Shown here: positions 8,640 to 16,064 of the stretch, one piece after another
Layout of the letters: each line of letters starts with the position of its first letter
Position numbering within the stretch: the stretch's first letter is position 1
From: an uncultured Ruminiclostridium sp.
GTDB lineage: Bacteria > Bacillota > Clostridia > Oscillospirales > Ruminococcaceae
Direction of reading: 5' to 3'
Assembly: GCA_934462775.1 (NCBI GenBank)
Contig: CAKSIR010000034.1
Location: forward strand, 1 to 18,542
Length of the DNA: 18,542 nt
Notes under the pieces: model-generated
Databases searched by the model: none
What the model saw: the letters and a program-made list of their open reading frames with translations, nothing else
What the model was told of the DNA's origin: nothing
Translations under genes and position numbers: made by a program

Positions 8640-9314
8640 ATGGGAACGGATAATACAAGGCTCAAAACCGAGCGCATACTGAAGCTGTACACCGACCTGA
8701 TAAACGGCGAAACTGTCAGCAAGCGCGACGCGGTAGCCAGATATGAGGTGACCGCAAGAACCGTGCAGCGTGACATTGACGACATCCGCTCATTCCTTGA
8801 CGGCGAGGCAGCGAAGGGGAATCGCTGCGGCAGCATAATCCACAACAAGAAGCTGGGCGGCTATGTGATGAAGCACGACAGCGACAGCAGACTGACTGAC
8901 GGCGAAATATTCGCGCTGTGCAAGCTGCTGCTGAAAAGCGACATAATATGCAGGAACGAGCTTGCGAAAATAATGGAAAAGCTGCTTGAAAACTGCGCGT
9001 CAAAGGAAAACAAAAGCGCCATCAGGGAGATAGTGACGGCGGATATTGACGACTTTGGAAAAAGCGATTACGACTGCTTTATAGTTGAAAAGCTGTGGGA
9101 TTTCAGCAGGGCGGTAAAGGAAAAGCGCTATGCCAGCATAAAGTATCTGAAAGACGGCAGCGCCATTTCAAAGCGCATAAAGCCAATGGAGATATTGGTT
9201 GACGACAGCGTTATATTTGTAATTGATAACGGAAACGGCATATCGAAAACGGAGATGTACCGCCTTGACTGCATATACGAGTACAAAATAAGCGAAACGG
9301 TGTTTGAGCGGTAA
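8640..9314 (+). CDS. WYL-domain transcription regulator with N-terminal HTH
   Basis: An N-terminal winged helix-turn-helix of the DeoR/HTH_11 type is at about residues 7-52 (TVSKRDAVARYEVTARTVQR is the recognition region). A middle helical linker follows. The C-terminal beta-rich WYL-like domain covers about 145-224, with the typical pattern ending in YRLDCIYEYKI. Such proteins bind DNA and are thought to sense nucleic-acid or nucleotide ligands through the WYL fold. At 224 residues it is about 100 shorter than the usual form and lacks the WCX extension. Two ATG codons are adjacent (8637 and 8640). I prefer 8640 because GAGGAG (8629-8634) is then 5 nt away rather than 2. It is a single-gene unit, divergent from the trmK-valS operon. 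Targets are unknown, though autoregulation at the 8440-8494 palindrome is plausible. Confidence 0.82.
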   Translation: MGTDNTRLKTERILKLYTDLINGETVSKRDAVARYEVTARTVQRDIDDIRSFLDGEAAKGNRCGSIIHNKKLGGYVMKHDSDSRLTDGEIFALCKLLLKSDIICRNELAKIMEKLLENCASKENKSAIREIVTADIDDFGKSDYDCFIVEKLWDFSRAVKEKRYASIKYLKDGSAISKRIKPMEILVDDSVIFVIDNGNGISKTEMYRLDCIYEYKISETVFER

Positions 9315-9343
9315 CGGTCCGCTGTGAAACGCGCACATAGAAT

Positions 9344-9373
9344 AAAGGCTCAGAGCTGATCTGAGCCTTTTTT
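9344..9373 (+). terminator. Rho-independent terminator of the WYL regulator gene
   Basis: The 10-bp stem AAAGGCTCAG/CTGAGCCTTT (9344-9353/9361-9370) has a 7-nt loop and runs into six T. The A-rich 5' side means it could also stop the kinase transcript arriving on the minus strand. Confidence 0.85.
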
Positions 9374-9469
9374 ATACCTGTTTTCGCCCGCCGCTCACAG
9401 TTTTTCGGAGCAGACCATAAGCTGTATGCCGTTATCCGACGACGGATTGCCGCTGAAATCCGCCCGTTC

Positions 9470-12004
9470 TTATCTGTTTATGTACTTCCTCATCAGCTCA
9501 ATCAGCTTCTGCACGTCAATCGGCTTTGTAATATGCTCGTTCATGCCCGCTTCTCTGCTGCTTTCCGCGTCGTCCTCAAATACGTTGGCGGTCATTGCAA
9601 AAATCGGTATGGACCATGCGTCGGGGCGGTCCATCTCCCTGATTGCTTTGGCGGCGTCAAGTCCGTTCATCTGCGGCATCATAATGTCCATAAGGATTAC
9701 GTCAAAGTCCCCTATTTTCGAGCCGCCGAACTTATCGACCGCCTCTAAGCCGTTCCATGCCGCAGTAACAATCATTCCCTCCGTTTCAAGGAGGAACCTG
9801 CCTATTTCCATGTTAAGCTCGTTGTCCTCAACAAGCAGCACCCTGACTCCCGTCATGCAGCTGTCGTGAGCGTATTCGGATATTTCGGGGCTTGGCGCTT
9901 CGGCGGCAATTTCAAAAGGAATGACGACGGTAAAGACAGTACCCTTGCCCTTTTCGCTGACAAAGCGAACCGTGCCGCCCATTTTTTCAACAAGCTCCTT
10001 GGTAATCGGCAGCCCAAGACCAGTGCCGGAGAAGTTGGTTCGGGCGGTTTCCGCCCGCTCCTGAGCAAAAGCCTCAAAGGCGTGAGCCTGAAACTCCTCG
10101 CTCATTCCAAGACCCGTATCGGCGCAGACAAACTCAATCTGCGCCTTTTCGCCGTCAAAGGACAGCTCGCGGCAGCTTACGTCCACCGTGCCGCCGCTGC
10201 GGTTGTATTTTACCGCGTTGCTGATAATGTTCTGGAGTATCTGCCGCAGGTGCATGGGGCTTCCCATAAGCAGGCTGTGCTCTCCCGCAAAGGGATGGAC
10301 GGTCAGCCTTACTCCCGTTTCAGCGGCGCGGATTTCGATTACGTCGGTGGTTTCCTTAATAAGCCTGTTAAGGTCAAACTCGGTATGCTCAAGCTTTATC
10401 CTGCCCGATTCAAGCTTGTTCATGTTCAGCACGTCGTTCACAAGGTCAAGCAGGAAGCCCGACGCGGACATTATCTTGTCGTTGCATTCCTTCTGCTTTT
10501 CCGCGTTGCCAAGGAAGTGGCTGCTGATAGTCACCATGCCTCTGATGCCGTTTATCGGAGTGCGTATATCGTGGCTCATGCGGCGGAGGAAGTCGGTTTT
10601 TGCGAAATTCGCCCGCTTTTCCTGTTCAATCGCCGAGCGCAGACGCTCCTGATAGTCCAGCTCCCTGCGCTTGTCCTCATCAATATCGCGGGACAGAATC
10701 AGCACGTCGGTCACTCTGCCGCTGTCGTCCCAGTCCTGAGCGATAATTGAAAAGCAGTGCCATTTTCCCGAAATGCTTTCACCGAAAAATTCAAGCGCCC
10801 TTCTGTTTTTCATTCGGTCGGCGATTGTATTCGGGTCGCTGAACCGTCTGAAGCCCTCCCTGTACTTGGCGGAAATCAGGTTTTCGGCAAAAGCGTCAAG
10901 CATTTCCCACACGGACATTTTGCTGTTCAGCGCCCTTGCCGCCGCCTCTGAAACGGAAAGCTCCTCCCACTCCATTTTGTCAAGATGCACCAGTATGTTG
11001 GAAAGATAAATGCTGCCGACCGCCTTGATTGTATGGAGCTGAACCTCCATTTTCTGCATATTGCGCTTGGAAATAACGTATCTTATAACGAATATTACAA
11101 GGTAGAAAACAATAAGCATAGCCGCCACAAACAGCATTACGTTCCATCTGTCCGAAAAAACGGAGGAATACGGGAAGAATACATAGATTGCATAGTTGTT
11201 GTAGTTGATTCTGTTTCCGTACCATGCTTTTCCGCCGTAGTTAAGGTAGACAAGCTTTGTGTCGGCGCTTTTGAGGTCGCTGACTCCGCTTACGGGAAAG
11301 CCGTCCGCCGCGCCCTGAAGTACGTCGGGGGAATTGCTGTAAATTATCCGTCCGCCGTCTGCAATTATGACCGTGCCGTTCAGCTTGAAGCTGTAACCCT
11401 CCAGCACCGACCGCAGAAAGGAGCTGTCGCTGTCGTTCAGCTCGTCCGTTACATCGTTGTAGCAAAGCAGCAGACCCTTGCCCCCGGCTCTCGCCACCAC
11501 GGCGAAGTCGTACACCCTGCCGTCGGCCTCCGTGCGCTCCATGTAGGATTTTTCGGGGTGCTCCAAAATATTTTCAACGCTTTGGGTATGCAGCAGCTTT
11601 TTCCATACTTCGTAAGAGCCCTCGCTGCTTTCTCCCTCAAGCCCGAAGCTTTCGTTAAGGAAAATATAGCCCGAAACCCGCTGGTCCTTGGCATACTGCT
11701 CTAAATGCTGATTTACGGTCAGTTCGGGACGCTTGCTGATATAATACTCGATGTACTTGCTGACGACTTTCGCCCTGTCTTTTACAAAAATAAGGCCGTC
11801 CGTCTTACTTTCAAGAAAGTATTTGTCGTTTTTGAAGCAGGTTTCCCGTACAAATTCCACTGTGCTTTCCCATGCCTCTTCCGCCTTTGCCGAGTCGGTT
11901 GCGGTAAAGGATATGTATGCGGCAGTCAGCGACGCCGCCCCAAGCAGCGCCAGAAGAGCCGGTATCAATATACCGTGGGTCTTATGCTTATTCCTCATCT
12001 TCAA
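9470..12004 (-). CDS. Hybrid sensor histidine kinase with receiver domain
   Basis: This is a membrane sensor kinase. Membrane segment 1 is at residues about 11-32. An extracellular domain (33-283) resembles a double Cache sensor, with the second lobe around 208-280. Membrane segment 2 is at 287-310. A PAS-like region covers about 350-445. The HisKA domain has the phosphorylation site H478 in SHDIRTP. The ATPase domain has N592 and N596, DTGLGMS (629-635) and GTGLGL (660-665). The C-terminal receiver (719-844) is complete, with E726/D727, phospho-acceptor D773, T805 and K827. No HPt domain or separate response regulator is adjacent. A TTG start at 12004 lies 9 nt from GGGGAG (12014-12019). The alternative ATG at 11998 would be 15 nt away. 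The start overlaps the end of the upstream binding-protein gene by 17 nt, so the two are co-translated. Confidence 0.93.
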   Translation of the reverse strand: MKMRNKHKTHGILIPALLALLGAASLTAAYISFTATDSAKAEEAWESTVEFVRETCFKNDKYFLESKTDGLIFVKDRAKVVSKYIEYYISKRPELTVNQHLEQYAKDQRVSGYIFLNESFGLEGESSEGSYEVWKKLLHTQSVENILEHPEKSYMERTEADGRVYDFAVVARAGGKGLLLCYNDVTDELNDSDSSFLRSVLEGYSFKLNGTVIIADGGRIIYSNSPDVLQGAADGFPVSGVSDLKSADTKLVYLNYGGKAWYGNRINYNNYAIYVFFPYSSVFSDRWNVMLFVAAMLIVFYLVIFVIRYVISKRNMQKMEVQLHTIKAVGSIYLSNILVHLDKMEWEELSVSEAAARALNSKMSVWEMLDAFAENLISAKYREGFRRFSDPNTIADRMKNRRALEFFGESISGKWHCFSIIAQDWDDSGRVTDVLILSRDIDEDKRRELDYQERLRSAIEQEKRANFAKTDFLRRMSHDIRTPINGIRGMVTISSHFLGNAEKQKECNDKIMSASGFLLDLVNDVLNMNKLESGRIKLEHTEFDLNRLIKETTDVIEIRAAETGVRLTVHPFAGEHSLLMGSPMHLRQILQNIISNAVKYNRSGGTVDVSCRELSFDGEKAQIEFVCADTGLGMSEEFQAHAFEAFAQERAETARTNFSGTGLGLPITKELVEKMGGTVRFVSEKGKGTVFTVVIPFEIAAEAPSPEISEYAHDSCMTGVRVLLVEDNELNMEIGRFLLETEGMIVTAAWNGLEAVDKFGGSKIGDFDVILMDIMMPQMNGLDAAKAIREMDRPDAWSIPIFAMTANVFEDDAESSREAGMNEHITKPIDVQKLIELMRKYINR

Positions 12005-12806
12005 CGTTCATATCTCCCCACACGACTTTTTCTGCGTTAAGTCCGTATTTTTCCACTATTTCGCTCAGCGTGCCGTCCAGCTTCATTTCCTCCAGCGCGG
12101 CGGTAAGCCTTGCGGGAATATCGGAGCTGCTGCCCTTTTCAAAGGCAATTCCAAGCTGCGCCTCTAAAATCGGCTGCTCCAGCAGCCTGTAAACGCCCGG
12201 CTCATTATCTGTGTATTCCTCCAACGCCGCCTCGTGACCGGCGGCAGCGTCCGCCTTTCCTCCGCACAGAGCGGTAACCGCCTCCTCCATCGTGAGAAAC
12301 GAAAGCACCTCGCTTACCCTTGGGATTTTCAGGTTGGAACGGTCGAGGAAAATCCATTCCGCCTTTCCGCTTACCTGCACGGCTACCGTCTTTCCGTCCA
12401 GGTCGGACAGCTTGTTGATTTCCCCTGCGCTTTTTACAAGAACCATCTGCCTTGTGTAAAGGTACGGTCCCGCCCACAGGTATTGGTCCTCTCTGCCCGT
12501 CATTGTAAAGCAGCCCCAAAGGCAGTCAACATCGCCCTTTCCGAGTATCTCGTCCTTGACGTCCCAGTCTATTTTGCTGAACACAGGCTCAAGACCGATA
12601 CGGCGGCACGCCTCCCGTGCAATTTCCACGTCTATTCCCGCGTAGCTGCCGTCCTCGCCGACAAAGAAATAGGGCTTGTAAAGGTCGCTGCCGATAACTA
12701 AGGCAGGCAGGCTTTCCTCCTCGGTTACAGGCTCGGTTTTATCGCAGCCCGCAAGGCATAGAAGCATAAGCGCGCTTAATATTACAGAAATAATTTTCGT
12801 TTTCAT
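11988..12806 (-). CDS. Family 3 extracellular solute-binding lipoprotein
   Basis: It resembles the ligand-binding protein of polar amino acid ABC transporters. A lipoprotein signal ends in LAGC, with C21 as the lipid anchor. The two-lobed binding fold covers about residues 33-262. R105 in MTGRE matches the arginine that holds the ligand carboxylate in this family. The aspartate that usually holds the amino group, five residues after the DA motif, is replaced by H191, so the ligand may not be a standard amino acid. The frame is open to 12848, but the ATG at 12806 gives a proper signal peptide and has GGAG at 12814-12817. No permease or ATPase gene is adjacent. Overlap with the sensor kinase gene suggests a role as its ligand-sensing partner rather than in transport. 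Confidence 0.85.
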   Translation of the reverse strand: MKTKIISVILSALMLLCLAGCDKTEPVTEEESLPALVIGSDLYKPYFFVGEDGSYAGIDVEIAREACRRIGLEPVFSKIDWDVKDEILGKGDVDCLWGCFTMTGREDQYLWAGPYLYTRQMVLVKSAGEINKLSDLDGKTVAVQVSGKAEWIFLDRSNLKIPRVSEVLSFLTMEEAVTALCGGKADAAAGHEAALEEYTDNEPGVYRLLEQPILEAQLGIAFEKGSSSDIPARLTAALEEMKLDGTLSEIVEKYGLNAEKVVWGDMNVEDEE

Positions 12807-12839
12807 AAGGCATCTCCGAAAATATGGTTTACTGTATAT

Positions 12840-12868
12840 ATTATACACTCTATCAGCGCCTAAATCAA
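12840..12868 (-). promoter_or_regulatory. Promoter of the binding protein-kinase operon
   Basis: On the minus strand TTGATT (12868-12863) and TATAAT (12845-12840) are separated by 17 nt. The predicted start near 12833 leaves a leader of about 27 nt. Confidence 0.78.
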
Positions 12869-13062
12869 TATTTTACCGAGATTTAACGCTTGCGCTCCGA
12901 CTGCTTTTACAGGCGAAACGGAATTTTCGAAAACTTCCCTTCGCCGCTGAGCGTCAGCGGCTGAAGCCGTGTGTGAGCAAGCCGTTCCGAAACGTTTTAC
13001 AGTAATCCTACATAAAATGTAAAATTTTGGGGGAACGAATTAGAAAAAATTGTGCAGAATTA
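12869..13062. other. Divergent intergenic region between the two signalling operons
   Basis: The gap holds a GC-rich stem CCGCTGA/TCAGCGG (12944-12950/12954-12960, loop GCG), a weak arm pair GGCGAA/TTCGCC around 12912-12945, and a direct repeat TTTTACAG (12905-12912 and 12995-13002). The right part (13003-13062) is AT-rich. No gene is visible. Operator function is possible but unsupported beyond position. Confidence 0.35.
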
Positions 13063-13091
13063 TTGAAATTTTATCCGAGTTGTGTTATAAT
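13063..13091 (+). promoter_or_regulatory. Promoter of the receiver/GGDEF/EAL operon
   Basis: TTGAAA (13063-13068) and TATAAT (13086-13091) are 17 nt apart, close to the SigA consensus. The transcript should start near 13098. A small stem AGGGT/ACCCT (13107-13111/13118-13122) lies in the leader before the AAGGAG ribosome site at 13132-13137. Confidence 0.8.
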
Positions 13092-13144
13092 CATATAAGT
13101 ATAATAAGGGTAATCTCACCCTCGCAATACCAAGGAGAAAGAAA

Positions 13145-13978
13145 ATGAAGAAGATACTTGCCGTTGACGAGTCGCAGCTTGCGCTGGATATAATTTCGGA
13201 AATACTTGCCGACGAATTTGAGGTATATACCGCCCGCTCCGAGTTCGACATGAACATGGTTCTGGGAAAAGAGCCTGTCGAGCTGGTGATAATAAACATC
13301 AATCTGCGCACCGTTTCGGGCGTTAAGGTTATTTACCGTATGCGCAAAAGCGGAAAAAGCTACGCTTCCGTGCCTGTAATGTTCATTTCCGCCCACATTG
13401 ACGCGGAAACAATCAAGGAAATATCAAGCGTTGCCGCCATCGACCTTGTAAAAAAGCCCTTTGAGCCTCTGGCGTTCCAGAAAAGGGTGCATCTTGTGCT
13501 GAATAAGGCGGTTCCTCCCGAGGAGAGAGTCGACCCCGTAACCGGTCTGCACAAGCGCGTTTATGCAGACAAGGCAATCGCCGAGTGCATCAGTAAAAAG
13601 GAAAGCGGCACCATGTTCATCATGGACTTCGACAATTACAGCTTCGCCAGCAACAACATCAGCCAGAACTGCCTGAAGCAGATTGCGGTGATACTGAAAA
13701 AGGAAATGCCGGGCAACGTAGTGTACGGTCTTATGAACGGCAGCTCGGTAGTAGGCTACATAAAGGGAGAAACCGACAAGCAGCTCCTTATCAGCCGCGC
13801 AGACGAGCTGATAAATAAAATCACCTCCGGCGTAATGGGCGAAAAGGTCTACGTTTCGGTAGGCTTCGCGGCGCTGGGACGCAACGGCGACAATTACGCC
13901 GACCTGTATCTGTCCTGCGACAGGGCGCTGAATCTTTCGAGAACAAGCGGCAAGAACTGCGCCTTTTTCTACTGCTGA
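13145..13978 (+). CDS. Pseudo-receiver plus degenerate GGDEF domain protein
   Basis: Residues 1-120 form a response-regulator receiver fold with the acidic pair D8/E9, S82 and K104 of KKPF. The phospho-acceptor aspartate is replaced by N51 (LVIININL), so normal phosphorylation is not expected. Residues about 128-277 follow the GGDEF diguanylate cyclase fold, starting with DPVTGL (130-135) and containing the metal-site-like DFDNY (161-165). However, the GGDEF signature itself is replaced by NGSSV (198-202), and the substrate-binding GH and GD positions are absent. Synthesis of c-di-GMP is therefore unlikely. A binding or regulatory role, perhaps towards the downstream EAL protein, is inferred. 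It is the first gene of a three-gene operon. AAGGAG (13132-13137) lies 7 nt from the start. Confidence 0.82.
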   Translation: MKKILAVDESQLALDIISEILADEFEVYTARSEFDMNMVLGKEPVELVIININLRTVSGVKVIYRMRKSGKSYASVPVMFISAHIDAETIKEISSVAAIDLVKKPFEPLAFQKRVHLVLNKAVPPEERVDPVTGLHKRVYADKAIAECISKKESGTMFIMDFDNYSFASNNISQNCLKQIAVILKKEMPGNVVYGLMNGSSVVGYIKGETDKQLLISRADELINKITSGVMGEKVYVSVGFAALGRNGDNYADLYLSCDRALNLSRTSGKNCAFFYC

Positions 13979-13989
13979 GGAGGGAATAA

Positions 13990-14373
13990 ATGAAACAAAT
14001 ACTTGTTATCTGCGAGGTCCTAAACGAGCTTGCACGACTTAGAAAATACTTCGACCCCGCGGAATATACGGTTAAGGCGGTAACCTCCTATCAGGCTGCC
14101 ATTGTAAACCTGAGGAAGGACAAATCCGACCTTGTTATTGTGGACATCGGCGAAAAAACCGACGGGCTTTTCGGCTTTTACCGCTTTATGCGAACCGGCG
14201 TAAGCTGCGCGGATATACCCATGATTGTAATGGCAAATCCCGCAACTCAGCGCGCCCTTATGGACAACACCGAAATGATCGGCACAAGGGTTGTTGGCTC
14301 CACTATAAACGTCGAAAATATGCAGCAGACCATGCTCGACGCATTAACCGGAAAGGACGGAAAAACGTCATGA
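13990..14373 (+). CDS. Stand-alone receiver-like protein with incomplete active site
   Basis: This 127-residue protein has the alternating beta/alpha pattern of a CheY-like receiver. A possible phospho-acceptor is D52 in LVIVDIG. The N-terminal acidic pair is reduced to C8/E9. The conserved lysine near the C-terminus is missing, with GSTINVEN standing where KPF is usual. It has no output domain. It could be a single-domain relay or a phosphorylation-independent adaptor. It starts 11 nt after the first operon gene with AGGAGGG (13978-13984). Its stop overlaps the EAL gene start in ATGA, so the two proteins are probably made in matched amounts. Receiver assignment rests on overall pattern and operon context. 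Confidence 0.65.
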   Translation: MKQILVICEVLNELARLRKYFDPAEYTVKAVTSYQAAIVNLRKDKSDLVIVDIGEKTDGLFGFYRFMRTGVSCADIPMIVMANPATQRALMDNTEMIGTRVVGSTINVENMQQTMLDALTGKDGKTS

Positions 14374-15926
14374 CAGACTGCGACATCAAAGCCTTCCGAA
14401 AGTTCTTTCCGAACATAGGCAGCTTTGTTATCGAGAGAAAAAGCGGAAAGGCGCACGCCGATGAAAATTTTTGCAGGATACTGAACATTCCCTACCGAAG
14501 CGAGCGCTCCGAGCAGGAGCTGAACGCCATAATCGCCGACATCGCCTACGTTCCCTGCCTTAATATGGATAACGTGTACCGCAAAAAGATAGGCGCCGAG
14601 GAAAAGTTCCTCAGGCTGCTCATGGAGGACAGGGAGGACGGCGCCTCCGGCTTTTTGCAGGACATATCCGACCAGGCGCACAGCAGAGCTTTAAGCTCGG
14701 ACGTAATGAGAAACAAGTTCCTTGCCCGCGTGCAGGACTATATAAACGAAAGCAAAAACACCGCCTACATGGCTACTATCCACATTATCGCCAGACACGC
14801 AAAGGGCGCGGCAGGCGAAAGGTGCATCGCAAACGCGGCGGAAACGCTGCTTGAATTTGCCTCCGACGATGTTTTCATAGGAGTGAAAACCTACAAGGCG
14901 CTGTGGGTGTTTATCAAGAACAAAACCGCCGAGCAGACTGTGGAGCTGATTAAGAAAATGATGCTTGCAGCCGAAGCTCAGAGCCGCCCCGACGTTACCA
15001 TAAGCATAAAGGCGGGCTACTGCGAATATCCAATGCAGGGCGTTTCGGCAGACGAGCTTCTTGTAAAGGCCGACTTTGCCGCCTATGAGGCGGTGCGGAG
15101 CGCAGCCGGCAGCTGCAAGCGCTTCAACGAGGGCAGCTTTGAAAGCAAGCGCAGGGACTTCGCCGAGATTTCCGCCTTTAATAAGGTAGTTGACGAAAAT
15201 CTTCTTGTGTATCATTTCCAGCCGGTGGTAAGCGCGAAAAACGGCGACATTATAGGCTACGAGGCTCTTATGAGAGCAACGGACGGCAGCCTTTCCCCTG
15301 CGGATATTATCAGAATCGCCGAAAATCAGAACAGGCTCTACGACATAGAACGGCTGACCTTCAGCAACGTAATGAAGTTTTACAGCTGCAACGAGGGCTT
15401 GTTCAAGGGCAGAAAGGTGCTGATAAACAGCATTACCAGCTCCATGCTGACCGATAAGGATTTCGACAGCATCGCAAGCGCCTACGGCGAGCTTTTCCGC
15501 AGCACTATCTGGGAAATAACCGAGCAGACCAAGCCCACCGACGAAGTGCTTGACACCATCAAATCCAGAGCAAAGCGGTTTAACTGCGCAATCGCCATTG
15601 ACGATTACGGCTCCGGCTACGCCAACACCAACAACCTGCTGAAAATCTTCCCGAATATCGTAAAAATAGACGCAGAGCTTATCCGCGACATTGACACCAA
15701 CAACCACAAGCAGCATTTCGTCAGCGGAATTATCTACTTCTGCACCGTAAACGGAATAAGAGTGCTGGCGGAGGGCGTTGAAACCTCCGGGGAGCTTAAC
15801 TGGGTAATAAAAGCAGGCATTGACTATATACAGGGATATTATGTTTGCAGACCGCAGCCTGTTGTGGTTGACGCTGTGGAAAGCAGCGTCAGGGACGAAA
15901 TTGTCCGCACGGCGGCGGGAGTGTGA
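14370..15926 (+). CDS. Degenerate GGDEF-EAL protein, predicted c-di-GMP phosphodiesterase
   Basis: The EAL domain (about 262-512) hydrolyses c-di-GMP to pGpG in active relatives, and here the catalytic set is complete: E298 of the YEAL signature, N353, E382, D411/D412 in DDYGSGY, K432 and D434 in VKID, E468 in AEGVET, and Q488. The preceding domain (about 110-255) follows the GGDEF fold, ending with a KAGYCEYP and KADFAAYEA pattern. The signature position reads GVKTYKALW (171-179), so no cyclase activity is expected. It may instead bind GTP and regulate the EAL domain, as known for some tandem proteins. Residues 1-108 look PAS-like. There are no membrane segments, so the protein is cytosolic. 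It overlaps the receiver-like gene by 4 nt and is the last and only clearly catalytic member of the operon. Confidence 0.92.
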   Translation: MTDCDIKAFRKFFPNIGSFVIERKSGKAHADENFCRILNIPYRSERSEQELNAIIADIAYVPCLNMDNVYRKKIGAEEKFLRLLMEDREDGASGFLQDISDQAHSRALSSDVMRNKFLARVQDYINESKNTAYMATIHIIARHAKGAAGERCIANAAETLLEFASDDVFIGVKTYKALWVFIKNKTAEQTVELIKKMMLAAEAQSRPDVTISIKAGYCEYPMQGVSADELLVKADFAAYEAVRSAAGSCKRFNEGSFESKRRDFAEISAFNKVVDENLLVYHFQPVVSAKNGDIIGYEALMRATDGSLSPADIIRIAENQNRLYDIERLTFSNVMKFYSCNEGLFKGRKVLINSITSSMLTDKDFDSIASAYGELFRSTIWEITEQTKPTDEVLDTIKSRAKRFNCAIAIDDYGSGYANTNNLLKIFPNIVKIDAELIRDIDTNNHKQHFVSGIIYFCTVNGIRVLAEGVETSGELNWVIKAGIDYIQGYYVCRPQPVVVDAVESSVRDEIVRTAAGV

Positions 15927-15944
15927 CGGCTCCGCCGCTGTTTT
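15912..15944 (+). terminator. Probable terminator overlapping the end of the EAL gene
   Basis: The arms GCGGCGG/CCGCCGC (15912-15918/15932-15938), extended by GAG/CTC with one bulge, enclose the TGA stop codon. They are followed by TGTTTT. The U run is short, so efficiency is uncertain. Confidence 0.55.
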
Positions 15945-16041
15945 ATGCTGTCAGATTGCATAATAATGACAAAAATATCTGTTGAAATTCCAAATTGACC
16001 GATAGGGAAAATTGTGCTAAAATTATACTGATACAGCATAA
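15943..16041. promoter_or_regulatory. Inverted and direct repeats flanking the Mur-like gene promoter
   Basis: TTATGCTGTCAG (15943-15954) is mirrored by CTGATACAGCATAA (16028-16041), a 12-bp inverted match with a 2-nt interruption. Each arm is followed directly by ATTGCAT (15955-15961 and 16042-16048). The promoter lies between the arms and the right copy covers the predicted transcript start. This fits a looped or paired operator, but the regulator is unknown. Confidence 0.4.
15995..16023 (+). promoter_or_regulatory. Promoter of the Mur ligase-carboxypeptidase-like fusion gene
   Basis: TTGACC (15995-16000) and TAAAAT (16018-16023) are separated by 17 nt. The predicted start near 16030 gives a leader of about 35 nt. 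The ribosome site AGGAAGGA is at 16051-16058, 6 nt before the ATG. Confidence 0.7.
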
Positions 16042-16064
16042 ATTGCATTGAGGAAGGAAGAAAA

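Noticed and set aside
8255..8658. Two overlapping minus-strand frames of 62 and 93 codons in the divergent gap
   Set aside because: They cross two good promoters and the palindrome, have no ribosome site, and composition is not protein-like.
9866..11704. Several plus-strand frames of 150-294 codons opposite the sensor kinase
   Set aside because: The kinase H, N, G1, G2 and receiver motifs are unambiguous on the minus strand. The opposite frames have no domain signal.
14691..15716. Long minus-strand open frame (341 codons) opposite the EAL gene
   Set aside because: The plus-strand gene has an intact EAL catalytic set. The antisense product shows no domain pattern, only biased V/A/G/L composition.
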